NCBI GenBank assembly: GCA_002345625.1
Contig: DDWE01000009.1
Coordinates: 40,617-48,570 of the forward strand
Reading direction: 5' to 3'
DNA from: Desulfuromonadaceae bacterium UBA2294
GTDB taxonomy: Bacteria; Desulfobacterota; Desulfuromonadia; Desulfuromonadales; UBA2294
Length of the DNA: 7,954 nucleotides
Positions 1 through 5,806 of this stretch are shown in pieces (the first letter of the stretch is position 1; the number at the start of each line of letters is the position of its first letter). The notes beneath the pieces were generated by a model. It was not told the origin of the DNA, ran no database searches, and saw only the letters and a list, made by a program, of their open reading frames with translations. Made by a program: the position numbers and the translations under genes.

Positions 1-1706
1 ACGATCAGGTAGGCGGCGGTGACCGGCACCCCCATGCCGAGCACCAGCGATGCGAGAGCCACCAGGCCGAGGGCGGCAAGGAGATTGCCGCCGGCCAGGG
101 AGATGATGATGTCCGAAAATTTCAGGCCGATGCCGGTCAGGGAGATGGTGCCGACGATGATGCCGATGACGCCAAGGGTGGCGCCGATTACCAGGGTGTT
201 GCGGGCCCCGGTCTGAATGGCGTCCCAGATTTCACGCAGGCCCATGCGGGTTTCAGGCCGGTACCAGCTGATAACAACGCAGGAGATCGTGGCCCAGAAG
301 GCGGCGAAGCCGGGGGAGCGGCCCATGATCATCAAAATGGTGATAATGACCAGTGGCAGGGAGAAGTACCAGTCATTCTTCAAGACGGTTTTCCAGTGTG
401 GAAAATCCTCGTCGACCAGCCCCTTGATCTTCATTTTCTTCGCTTCAAAATGGATCATGCAGAAGACGGAAAAGAAGTAGAGCAGGGCCGGAAAGACCGA
501 AATCATCATGATGTAGGCGTAGGAGGTGTTGGTCAACTCCGCCATCAAAAAGCCGCCGGCGCCCATGACCGGAGGGAGGAACATGCCGCCGATAGAGGCG
601 GCCGGCTCAATCGCACCGGCGACGTGTGGCCGGAAACCGGCCCGCTTCATCAGCGGGATAGTGAACGCGCCGGTGGAGACGGTGTTGGCGATGGCGCTGC
701 CGGAGACCGAACCGAACAGGGCGGAAGCGATAACTGCCACCTTGGCAGGACCGCCGGTGCTACGCCCGGCCAGGGCCAGGGGGAGGTCGATAAAGAACCG
801 TCCCGCGCCCGACTTGTGCAAAAAAGCGCCGAAGAAGATAAACAGGATGACGTAGGTGGCCAGCACGCTGGCCATGACGCCGAAGACGCCGTTGGTGGTC
901 AGGAACAGTGAGGTGCACAGCCGTTCAAAGCCGAAGCCGCGATGGGCGATGATTTCGGGGAAGTGCGGGCCAAAATAACCGTAGCACAAGAAGCCGATAC
1001 CGATCAGGGTCATCGACCAGCCCAGAACGCGCCTCGCGACCTCAATGGAGATGATGGTGCCGGCGATGCTGACCAGAGCATCAAGCTCGTTCTCCGCTCC
1101 GGCCCGATAGTTGAGCAGCTCGAATTGCTGAATCCAGTAAAAGACCACCAGGGTCGACGCGGCGGCAAATAGAATGTCGGAAAGAACCGGCAGCTGCGGC
1201 CAGCGTTTCGACATCCATCCATCGACAGGTAGAAGGATGGCAACACAGGCCAGGGTGCCGATCAGAATTCCCCAGAGTCCACCGGCCATGCCAAAGGCAG
1301 CCGACATCCCCTGATCGCTCCAGGTGCTGCCGAACTCCATCAGGTGGGCATGAAAGGTGGCGGCGTCCGGGTAAAAGAGCTGTACGGCGAGAAACGTCGA
1401 AACCATGGTCCCGAGCAGCAGTGACAGTACGACCCGCGTTCGACTCGTTCCGGCAGGATAGAGCAGAAAGACCAACACGTAGGTGGCAAAGACATAGATG
1501 CCACGATGGTATTCCGTCGCCACCGCTTTAATGCCGGCAGAGTAGAAATAAAAGAACACCATCCCGCCGCCGAGCAGGGCGACAACCCAGTGCCAGAAGC
1601 CGGTCGGGGTGCGGAAGGACTTATTGTCCTTCTCCATCAGTTTTTTTAGTTTTTTCTGCTCTTCCGGACTGAGGTCCTTGATTTCATCTGGGATTTCTTC
1701 TGCCAT
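1..1706 (-). CDS. TRAP transporter fused permease (DctQ-DctM type, TAXI-associated), partial
   Basis: Inner-membrane permease of a tripartite ATP-independent periplasmic (TRAP) transporter, which uses an ion gradient to import a solute delivered by a binding protein. The reading frame is open from the ATG at 1706 to the window edge (568 codons), so the C-terminus is missing. The N-terminus is a charged cytoplasmic stretch (MAEEIPDEIK, then Lys/Glu-rich to about residue 35), followed by hydrophobic segments from about residue 40. The first ~200 residues look like the small-subunit (DctQ-like) part. From about residue 270 the DctM-like large subunit carries the family's best-conserved block: GGPAKVAVIASALFGSVSGS (318-337), then ANTVSTGAFTIPLMKRAGF and AGAIEPAASIGG ending in PPVMGAGGFLMAE (about 378-390). 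A second half-repeat reads LGMGVPVTAAYLI at the edge. The start is supported by AGGA five bases upstream. The gene follows the TAXI binding-protein gene, separated by a terminator hairpin. The substrate cannot be read from sequence. Family assignment is firm. Confidence 0.93.
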   Translation of the reverse strand, partial: MAEEIPDEIKDLSPEEQKKLKKLMEKDNKSFRTPTGFWHWVVALLGGGMVFFYFYSAGIKAVATEYHRGIYVFATYVLVFLLYPAGTSRTRVVLSLLLGTMVSTFLAVQLFYPDAATFHAHLMEFGSTWSDQGMSAAFGMAGGLWGILIGTLACVAILLPVDGWMSKRWPQLPVLSDILFAAASTLVVFYWIQQFELLNYRAGAENELDALVSIAGTIISIEVARRVLGWSMTLIGIGFLCYGYFGPHFPEIIAHRGFGFERLCTSLFLTTNGVFGVMASVLATYVILFIFFGAFLHKSGAGRFFIDLPLALAGRSTGGPAKVAVIASALFGSVSGSAIANTVSTGAFTIPLMKRAGFRPHVAGAIEPAASIGGMFLPPVMGAGGFLMAELTNTSYAYIMMISVFPALLYFFSVFCMIHFEAKKMKIKGLVDEDFPHWKTVLKNDWYFSLPLVIITILMIMGRSPGFAAFWATISCVVISWYRPETRMGLREIWDAIQTGARNTLVIGATLGVIGIIVGTISLTGIGLKFSDIIISLAGGNLLAALGLVALASLVLGMGVPVTAAYLI

Positions 1707-1741
1707 GGCGATCCTGTTTGCCTCGGGGCGCTTGCCACCGG

Positions 1742-1783
1742 AAAAAAAGGGGTGGAACAGAACTCATCCGTCCGTTCCACCCC
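1742..1783 (-). terminator. Intrinsic terminator between TAXI gene and permease gene
   Basis: A perfect 10-bp inverted repeat, GGGGTGGAAC (1749-1758) and GTTCCACCCC (1774-1783), encloses a 15-nt loop. On the minus strand the stem is followed directly by seven T residues (1748-1742). This is the classic shape of a rho-independent terminator reading leftward. It lies 22 nt beyond the stop of the binding-protein gene and 36 nt before the ATG of the permease. On the plus strand the hairpin has only an A-tract before it, so it works only for minus-strand transcripts. It probably lets a fraction of transcripts read through, giving more binding protein than permease. It may also stabilise the short mRNA. 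Confidence 0.85.
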
Positions 1784-1805
1784 GGTGCTGGTTATGAAGT
1801 AAGGA

Positions 1806-2786
1806 TTAGCGTGCTTTCTGAGCCGCAGTGACTGTCAGGCCCTTGCCGGCCCAGAACTTCTCGGCACCCTCGTGAATCGGAGTGACGATCCCCTTGAGAC
1901 CGTCAGCAACGCTCATCTCCTTGGCGGTCTTCTTCACCTTGACCATATAGGCAAGGCCTTCTTCGGAGAAGATGTCTTTCAGCGCGTTGAAGACCATGTC
2001 GGTCTTGACATGCTTGCCAGCGACCCACAGGGCACTGTCCTGGAAGGTTTTGGTCGGGGTGTCGACGCCACTGTAGGTGCCGGCCGGAATGGTCAACTCG
2101 GCGTAGAACGGGTAGACATCGAAGAAACCGCCAGCCTTGCCAGCTTCGACCGTGTCGAGCAGCTTGATTTTGTTGCTGGCTGCAGCCTGGATGACCGAGC
2201 TGTTGGGGAAGCCGGCGAAGACCCAGACGGCGTCAAGAAGCTTGTCGCCCATGGCGGCAACGGCCTCATTGTAGCCGATAAAGGTCGGCTCCATTTTGGT
2301 CCAGAGTCCAAGGGTTTCGAAGTAGCGCTGGGCGCTGGCAGCCGCACCGGAGCCGGCGCCGCCGACGCCGACCTTTTTGCCGGCCAGATCGGAGACCTTG
2401 TTAATCCCACTGTCGGCCAGAACGACCAGGTGAGCCGGTGCGCCGTAAAGGTAGGAGAGACTCTGCACGTTGACGTACTTCTTCTCATCCTTGGGCAGTT
2501 TGCCATTGCGGGCCAGAAAGAGGTCGCCGGAGTAGGAGATACCGAAGTCGGCGTCGCCTGAATCAACCCGGCGCAGGTTTTCGACCGAACCGGCCGAAGC
2601 CATGTTTGAAACTTCTACGTCGCCCATGTTTTTTGACAGGCGGGTGGCGATGCCGTTAGAGAAATACTGGAAAGTGCCCCCTTCCGGGCCGCCAGAGAAG
2701 GCGAGGCGTTCCTTAGCCATGGCTGTGACCGGTAAAAACGTTGCCGTGGCCAGCAGCAGCGACAGGATCAGGCTGAGTCTTTTCAT
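1806..2786 (-). CDS. TRAP transporter TAXI-family periplasmic substrate-binding protein
   Basis: Secreted solute receptor of a TAXI-type TRAP transporter. It captures a ligand in the periplasm and hands it to the permease encoded next. The protein is 326 aa, the usual size for the family. Residues 1-24 form a signal peptide (MKR, then a Leu/Ala-rich core) with a likely cleavage after TAMA. Family features in order are SGGPEGGTFQYFSNGIA (31-47), ASAGSVENLRRVDSGDADFG (63-82), VGVGGAGSGAAASAQ (139-153), WVFAGFPNSS (188-197), IPAGTYSG (233-240) and a C-terminal P-HEGAEKFW block (303-312). The ATG at 2786 is preferred because AAGGAG lies eight bases upstream and a signal peptide follows at once. 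The frame stays open to a TTG at 2891, but that codon lies upstream of the predicted sigma-54 transcription start. Few TAXI proteins have known ligands (organic acids or amino acids such as glutamate in studied cases), so the substrate is unassigned. Confidence 0.94.
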   Translation of the reverse strand: MKRLSLILSLLLATATFLPVTAMAKERLAFSGGPEGGTFQYFSNGIATRLSKNMGDVEVSNMASAGSVENLRRVDSGDADFGISYSGDLFLARNGKLPKDEKKYVNVQSLSYLYGAPAHLVVLADSGINKVSDLAGKKVGVGGAGSGAAASAQRYFETLGLWTKMEPTFIGYNEAVAAMGDKLLDAVWVFAGFPNSSVIQAAASNKIKLLDTVEAGKAGGFFDVYPFYAELTIPAGTYSGVDTPTKTFQDSALWVAGKHVKTDMVFNALKDIFSEEGLAYMVKVKKTAKEMSVADGLKGIVTPIHEGAEKFWAGKGLTVTAAQKAR

Positions 2787-2865
2787 TGCGTGGTCTCCTT
2801 TGACGAGTGTTTGTGTCTGGGCGATTCCCAAACAGTGTTTTGCGATGCCCGTGCATCGCCAGAAT

Positions 2866-2881
2866 AGCAAGTCCGGTGCCA
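2866..2881 (-). promoter_or_regulatory. Sigma-54 (RpoN) -24/-12 promoter of the TAXI gene
   Basis: Read on the minus strand, positions 2881-2866 give TGGCAC-CGGAC-TTGCT. The accepted RpoN consensus is YTGGCACG-N4-TTGCW. Here the base before TGGCAC is T and the invariant GG and GC are separated by exactly 10 bp, so only one consensus base (C instead of G after TGGCAC) differs. The predicted start is near 2855, giving a leader of about 69 nt before the ATG at 2786, with AAGGAG in front of it. Position, strand and spacing all fit. A sigma-70 reading of the same DNA (TTGACA at 2891-2886, TATTCT at 2866-2861) needs a 19-bp spacer and is weaker. If correct, transport depends on a bacterial enhancer-binding protein, as for several known dicarboxylate transporters. 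Confidence 0.75.
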
Positions 2882-2966
2882 AGGTTGTCAACTCTATTCG
2901 TTCAAGCCAGATAATAGCAGATAGAATGCTGTTCGCCAGCCCTGAATGTTTTAATCCCCTGTTTTA

Positions 2967-2983
2967 ATGCCTAGACGAGGCAT
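2967..2983. promoter_or_regulatory. Palindrome, possible activator site
   Basis: ATGCCT-agacg-AGGCAT is a perfect 6-bp inverted repeat with a 5-bp centre. It lies about 112-128 bp upstream of the predicted sigma-54 start of the TAXI gene, within the usual distance range for enhancer-binding-protein sites. It has no T-tract to make it a terminator. That it binds a regulator is inference. Confidence 0.35.
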
Positions 2984-3002
2984 GCTAATGTATGGCCAAA
3001 AC

Positions 3003-3027
3003 TCGCCTTAATTGGCGATTTGTCGCC
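3003..3027. promoter_or_regulatory. TCGCC/GGCGA/TCGCC triple inverted repeat, possible operator
   Basis: TCGCC (3003-3007), GGCGA (3014-3018) and TCGCC (3023-3027) form two overlapping inverted repeats, and the two direct copies start exactly 20 bp apart, about two helical turns. The block lies about 148-172 bp upstream of the predicted TAXI start and about 42 bp upstream of the ispE -35 box, so it could serve either gene. The function is not known from sequence. Confidence 0.3.
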
Positions 3028-3068
3028 GGCTGCGCTTTTGTTGTTTAAGATTCTGGTTGATGTGGCTG

Positions 3069-3097
3069 TTGACAGCGGACGATGCATCTTCTATGAA
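3069..3097 (+). promoter_or_regulatory. Sigma-70-type promoter of ispE
   Basis: A consensus -35 box TTGACA (3069-3074) is separated by exactly 17 bp from TATGAA (3092-3097), which matches four of six bases of the -10 consensus. Transcription would start near 3104, leaving a leader of only about 15 nt with the ribosome-binding site AAAGGAG (3109-3115). It may drive the whole ispE to hppA run. Confidence 0.65.
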
Positions 3098-3119
3098 TGG
3101 GTCGTTTTAAAGGAGATTT

Positions 3120-3968
3120 ATGCAACAGACTTTTCTGGCTCCGGCCAAAATAAACACCTGCCTGCATGTCCTGGGCAAACGGGCTGACGGCTATCATGAA
3201 TTGGCCATGCTGATGCAACCCATCAGCGTGTTCGACCGCATCACACTACAGGTGACACCGGGGACGGGTGTGGAGGTGGTCTGCCCTGGCGTCGATCTTC
3301 CTCCGGGCACTGATAATATTGCGGCCCGTGCGGTTCGTCTGCTGCTTGAGCATGTTGGTTGCTCTCGAGCGGTGCGGATTATTATCGAAAAAGAGATCCC
3401 CGTTGCCGCTGGCCTGGGGGGCGGATCCTCCGACGCCGCCGCGGTGCTTTCCGGGCTTAATGTTTTGTGTCGATTCAATGTTGACGACCTGTCTTTGCAC
3501 CGGATCGCTGTGCGTTTGGGCGCTGATGTGCCCTTTTTTCTTCTCGGAGGTGCTGCCTGGGCAACCGGGATCGGTGATCTCCTTGAACCGGTGATTGAGA
3601 TGCCGCCGGTCTGGTACGTTCTGGTCAACCCGGGGATCGCTGTTTCTACGGCCTGGGTCTATGGAAATTTGGGGTTGACATCCCCGGGTGATGTCGCTAG
3701 ACTTCGCGAGTTTCCCAAAACGACGGAGGCGTTGGTGCGTCTGCTGCACAACGATCTGGAGCGCGTCACTCTGGCGCATCATCCGGAGGTTGTTGAAGTC
3801 AGGCAGGCGTTAACGGATTGTGGTGCTCTCGGTGTCTTGATGTCGGGGAGCGGGCCAACGGTCTTTGGGGTTTTTGCGACGGAGGCGGCGGCTCACGCTG
3901 CTGCAGGGCAGCTGGCGGTACGCGGCGCCTGGTGGGTGCGCGTCACCCGGCCGCTCGCTCAGAGTTGA
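3120..3968 (+). CDS. ispE: 4-diphosphocytidyl-2-C-methyl-D-erythritol kinase (IspE)
   Basis: Cytoplasmic GHMP-family kinase of the non-mevalonate (MEP) isoprenoid pathway. It phosphorylates CDP-methylerythritol with ATP ahead of IspF. The protein is 282 aa, the family's usual length. Family motifs are all present: the N-terminal APAKINTCLHVLGKRADGYH (residues 7-26) with the active-site Lys10, the glycine-rich ATP loop GLGGGSSDAA (98-107), GADVPFF (134-140) carrying the catalytic Asp136, and the C-terminal MSGSGPTVFG (241-250). The ATG is set by AAAGGAG four to five bases upstream and by the family N-terminus. It is the first gene of a co-directional run; the tRNA-Gln gene begins only nine bases after its stop, so the two are almost certainly on one transcript. 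No truncation or missing key residue is seen. Confidence 0.97.
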   Translation: MQQTFLAPAKINTCLHVLGKRADGYHELAMLMQPISVFDRITLQVTPGTGVEVVCPGVDLPPGTDNIAARAVRLLLEHVGCSRAVRIIIEKEIPVAAGLGGGSSDAAAVLSGLNVLCRFNVDDLSLHRIAVRLGADVPFFLLGGAAWATGIGDLLEPVIEMPPVWYVLVNPGIAVSTAWVYGNLGLTSPGDVARLREFPKTTEALVRLLHNDLERVTLAHHPEVVEVRQALTDCGALGVLMSGSGPTVFGVFATEAAAHAAAGQLAVRGAWWVRVTRPLAQS

Positions 3969-3977
3969 CTGTTTTGC

Positions 3978-4052
3978 TGGGGCGTCGCCAAGCGGTAAGG
4001 CATCGGATTTTGATTCCGACATACCCAGGTTCGAATCCTGGCGCCCCAGCCA
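3978..4052 (+). tRNA. tRNA-Gln (anticodon TTG), CCA encoded
   Basis: The 75-nt sequence folds as a full cloverleaf. The acceptor stem is TGGGGCG (3978-3984) with CGCCCCA (4042-4048), the discriminator base is G4049, and CCA is encoded at 4050-4052. The D arm lies in the following TCGCCAAGCGGTAAGGC. The anticodon stem is TCGGA/TCCGA (4003-4007, 4015-4019) around the loop TTTTGAT, which places anticodon TTG at 4010-4012 and reads CAA/CAG glutamine codons. The T arm is CCAGG-TTCGAAT-CCTGG (4025-4041). The U1-A72 acceptor pair is typical of bacterial tRNA-Gln. It sits between ispE and prs with no terminator on either side, so it is probably cut from a longer mRNA. Confidence 0.97.
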
Positions 4053-4096
4053 CTTAAATCATTACAGATAGATTGCACACTGTCGGTTATGCCGGG

Positions 4097-4123
4097 GCAG
4101 GTCGTGGCGCAACCACGGCCTGC
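4097..4123 (+). promoter_or_regulatory. Stable hairpin in the prs leader
   Basis: GCAGG-T-CGTGG (4097-4107) pairs with CCACG-G-CCTGC (4113-4123) around a 5-nt loop, giving an 11-bp stem with one T-G wobble. There is no T-tract after it, so it is not a simple terminator. It lies 31 nt before the prs GTG, between the tRNA 3' end and the ribosome-binding site. It may be a processing or stability element or part of a translational control structure; the role is inferred only. Confidence 0.55.
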
Positions 4124-4141
4124 TCTATTTCGCCTCCATCC

Positions 4142-4153
4142 AAGGAGCTCCTT
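4142..4153 (+). promoter_or_regulatory. prs ribosome-binding site inside a 12-bp palindrome
   Basis: AAGGAGCTCCTT is a perfect palindrome directly before the GTG at 4154. AAGGAG (4142-4147), six bases from the start codon, is the Shine-Dalgarno sequence that decides this start. The downstream CTCC (4148-4151), or the CTCC at 4134-4137, could pair with its GGAG and hide it from the ribosome. Confidence 0.6.
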
Positions 4154-5092
4154 GTGAAGAAGTTAAAGATCTTCTCCGGCAACGCCAATATCCCTCTGGC
4201 GCAAGAGATCTGCGATCGTCTCGGCGTATCGCTGGGTAAGGCGATGGTCAAGTCGTTTTCCGACGGTGAGATCATGGTTGAGATCGGTGAAAATGTTCGC
4301 GGTCGCGATGTGCATATTATTCAGCCGACCAGTTCGCCGGCCAACAATAACCTGATGGAACTGCTGGTCATCATCGACGCTCTTAAGCGTGCTTCAGCGG
4401 CGACAATTACAGCTGTTATTCCCTATTTCGGTTACGCGCGTCAGGATCGCAAGGTGGCACCGCGTACACCGATCACCAGTAAGTTGGTGGCGGATCTGTT
4501 GACCACCGCCGGGGCGACCCGGGTGTTGACCATGGACCTGCACGCCGGCCAGATTCAAGGCTTCTTCGATATCCCGGTCGATCATCTCTTTGCCGCACCC
4601 GTGCTTCTCGACGACATGAAGGGGCGCTTTGACAAAGATGTTGTTGTGGTTTCGCCAGACGCTGGCGGTACTGAGCGCGCCCGGGCTTTTGCCAAACGGC
4701 TCGATGCCGGGCTGGCCATTATCGATAAGCGGCGCAGTGGTCCCAACGTCTCCGAAGTGATGCACATCATCGGCGAGGTGGAGGATCGGGTCTGCATCAT
4801 CGTTGATGATATGATCGATACCGCCGGTACGCTGTGTCAGGCAGCAGGAGCGCTTAAGGAGCGTGGTGCGCGCGAAGTTTACGCGTGTGCCACCCACGCC
4901 GTTCTTTCTGGTCCGGCAATGCAGCGGATCGCTGACAGCTGTCTGAAGGAAGTGGTTGTGACCAACACCATTCCGACTGGTGACAAAATGGCTCAGTGCT
5001 CGAAGTTGCGCTCCCTTTCGGTTGCTGAGTTGCTGGCTGAAGCTATTCGCAGGATTTACGGGGACGAATCGGTCAGCTCACTGTTTGTTTGA
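4154..5092 (+). CDS. prs: Ribose-phosphate pyrophosphokinase (PRPP synthase)
   Basis: Cytoplasmic class I PRPP synthase. It transfers pyrophosphate from ATP to ribose 5-phosphate, making the PRPP used for purine, pyrimidine, NAD, histidine and tryptophan synthesis. The protein is 312 aa, matching the family. Motifs in order are KIFSGNANIPLA (5-16), SFSDGE (35-40), the flexible-loop YFGYARQDRK (91-100), DLHAGQIQGFFD (128-139) with catalytic His130, SPDAGG (167-172) and the PRPP-binding loop IIVDDMIDTAGT (215-226). The GTG at 4154 is chosen over an in-frame TTG at 4073 because AAGGAG lies just upstream and homologues begin at this point; the extra 27 residues would also start inside the tRNA-prs spacer and have no family likeness. 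It follows the tRNA-Gln gene by 101 bp and precedes rplY by 83 bp. The structured leader suggests post-transcriptional control. Confidence 0.97.
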   Translation: MKKLKIFSGNANIPLAQEICDRLGVSLGKAMVKSFSDGEIMVEIGENVRGRDVHIIQPTSSPANNNLMELLVIIDALKRASAATITAVIPYFGYARQDRKVAPRTPITSKLVADLLTTAGATRVLTMDLHAGQIQGFFDIPVDHLFAAPVLLDDMKGRFDKDVVVVSPDAGGTERARAFAKRLDAGLAIIDKRRSGPNVSEVMHIIGEVEDRVCIIVDDMIDTAGTLCQAAGALKERGAREVYACATHAVLSGPAMQRIADSCLKEVVVTNTIPTGDKMAQCSKLRSLSVAELLAEAIRRIYGDESVSSLFV

Positions 5093-5175
5093 TCGCACGT
5101 AAATATCAGGTTTGCGGCTGGTTCTCCAGACTGCAACACAATAAAAGAGTACGGACCTAACGGAGGAAATACATC

Positions 5176-5790
5176 ATGGCAAATGCGGAACTGCAGGTGA
5201 CGGCTCGTGATCAGGCCGGTAAAGGGATTTCACGGAGCTTGCGTCGTCAGGGTCTGATCCCGGCCGTAGTTTATGGCAAAGGGATGGACTCTTGCAGCAT
5301 TGCAGTCGACCCCAAGGCACTAAAAGCGGCGATGGCCACCGATGCGGGGCTCAACACCTTGCTTACTCTGAAAGGTGAGGGGGCTTTTAGTGGCAAGGTG
5401 GTTTTGCTTAAGGAGACTCAGGTCGATTCGATCCGCCGCAACTTGACACACGCCGATTTTCAGACCGTCGATCTCAAGCAAAAGACCCACGTCATGGTTC
5501 CGGTGCACCCGATGGGTAAGTCGGCTGGCGAGAAACTCGGTGGCACCCTGCAGATCATCCGCCACGAGCTGGAAGTCCTCTGTCTGCCGACCCAGATTCC
5601 CAAGGCAATTGAGATCGATGTTACGGCCCTTAACATCGGCGACGTGCTGCATATCGAAGATATCGCGGCGCCGGCTGGAGCCAGCCTGCCGCACGATGTC
5701 AACTTCACCGTGATTACCGTTATCGGCCGTACGGCTGAAGAGGTGTCCGAGGAAGCCGAAGAAGCAGAAGAAGCTGAAGGCGAAGAGTAA
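5176..5790 (+). CDS. rplY: 50S ribosomal protein L25, long Ctc/TL5 form
   Basis: 5S rRNA-binding protein of the large ribosomal subunit. At 204 aa it is the long form related to Thermus TL5 and Bacillus general stress protein Ctc, not the ~95-aa E. coli form. Residues 1 to about 95 form the 5S-binding L25 domain (SLRRQGLIPAVVYGKG at 21-36 and NLTHADFQTVDL at 89-100). Residues about 100-185 form the beta-rich C-terminal domain (LGGTLQIIRHELEV at 121-134, IEIDVTALNIGDVLHIEDI at 145-163). The last ~17 residues are an acidic Glu/Ala tail (SEEAEEAEEAEGEE). The ATG is supported by GGAGG (5162-5166) nine bases upstream. It lies 83 bp after prs and 16 bp before pth, a common bacterial neighbourhood that links ribosome structure with peptidyl-tRNA recycling. 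Assignment is firm. Confidence 0.96.
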   Translation: MANAELQVTARDQAGKGISRSLRRQGLIPAVVYGKGMDSCSIAVDPKALKAAMATDAGLNTLLTLKGEGAFSGKVVLLKETQVDSIRRNLTHADFQTVDLKQKTHVMVPVHPMGKSAGEKLGGTLQIIRHELEVLCLPTQIPKAIEIDVTALNIGDVLHIEDIAAPAGASLPHDVNFTVITVIGRTAEEVSEEAEEAEEAEGEE

Positions 5791-5806
5791 TTTCGGTTTT
5801 ATCGCG

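Larger units (their letters stand above)
2787..3119. other. Divergent intergenic regulatory region
   Basis: This 333-bp non-coding stretch separates the leftward TAXI gene from the rightward ispE gene. It is more AT-rich than its neighbours and holds no credible small gene; the plus-strand frame covering part of it is mainly a shadow of the TAXI gene. It contains a sigma-54-type promoter pointing left, two short palindromes near its centre, a CAGATA-N4-CAGATA direct repeat (2908-2923) and a sigma-70-type promoter pointing right. Each is listed separately or under findings. Confidence 0.8.

Noticed and set aside
396..911. 171-codon plus-strand open frame
   Set aside because: It lies antisense to the TRAP permease, its composition is that of a GC-rich shadow frame, and it has no ribosome-binding site or family likeness.
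1638..1660. T-rich tract resembling a terminator tail on the plus strand
   Set aside because: It encodes the Lys-rich N-terminus of the permease on the minus strand and has no adjacent hairpin.
1872..2561. 229-codon plus-strand open frame
   Set aside because: It is fully antisense to the well-supported TAXI binding-protein gene and looks like a mirror of its codon bias, not an independent gene.
2787..2891. 35-residue N-terminal extension of the TAXI protein from a TTG
   Set aside because: It would bury the signal peptide, has no ribosome-binding site, and starts upstream of the predicted transcription start.
2861..2891. Sigma-70 promoter TTGACA / TATTCT for the TAXI gene
   Set aside because: The spacer is 19 bp and the -10 match is poor; the overlapping sigma-54 element is far closer to its consensus. 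A minor role cannot be excluded.
4073..4153. 27-residue N-terminal extension of PRPP synthase from a TTG
   Set aside because: It has no ribosome-binding site and no family likeness, and it crosses the leader hairpin; the GTG at 4154 has a strong AAGGAG.
4394..4897. 167-codon minus-strand open frame
   Set aside because: It is antisense to the PRPP synthase catalytic core and is a shadow of that gene.
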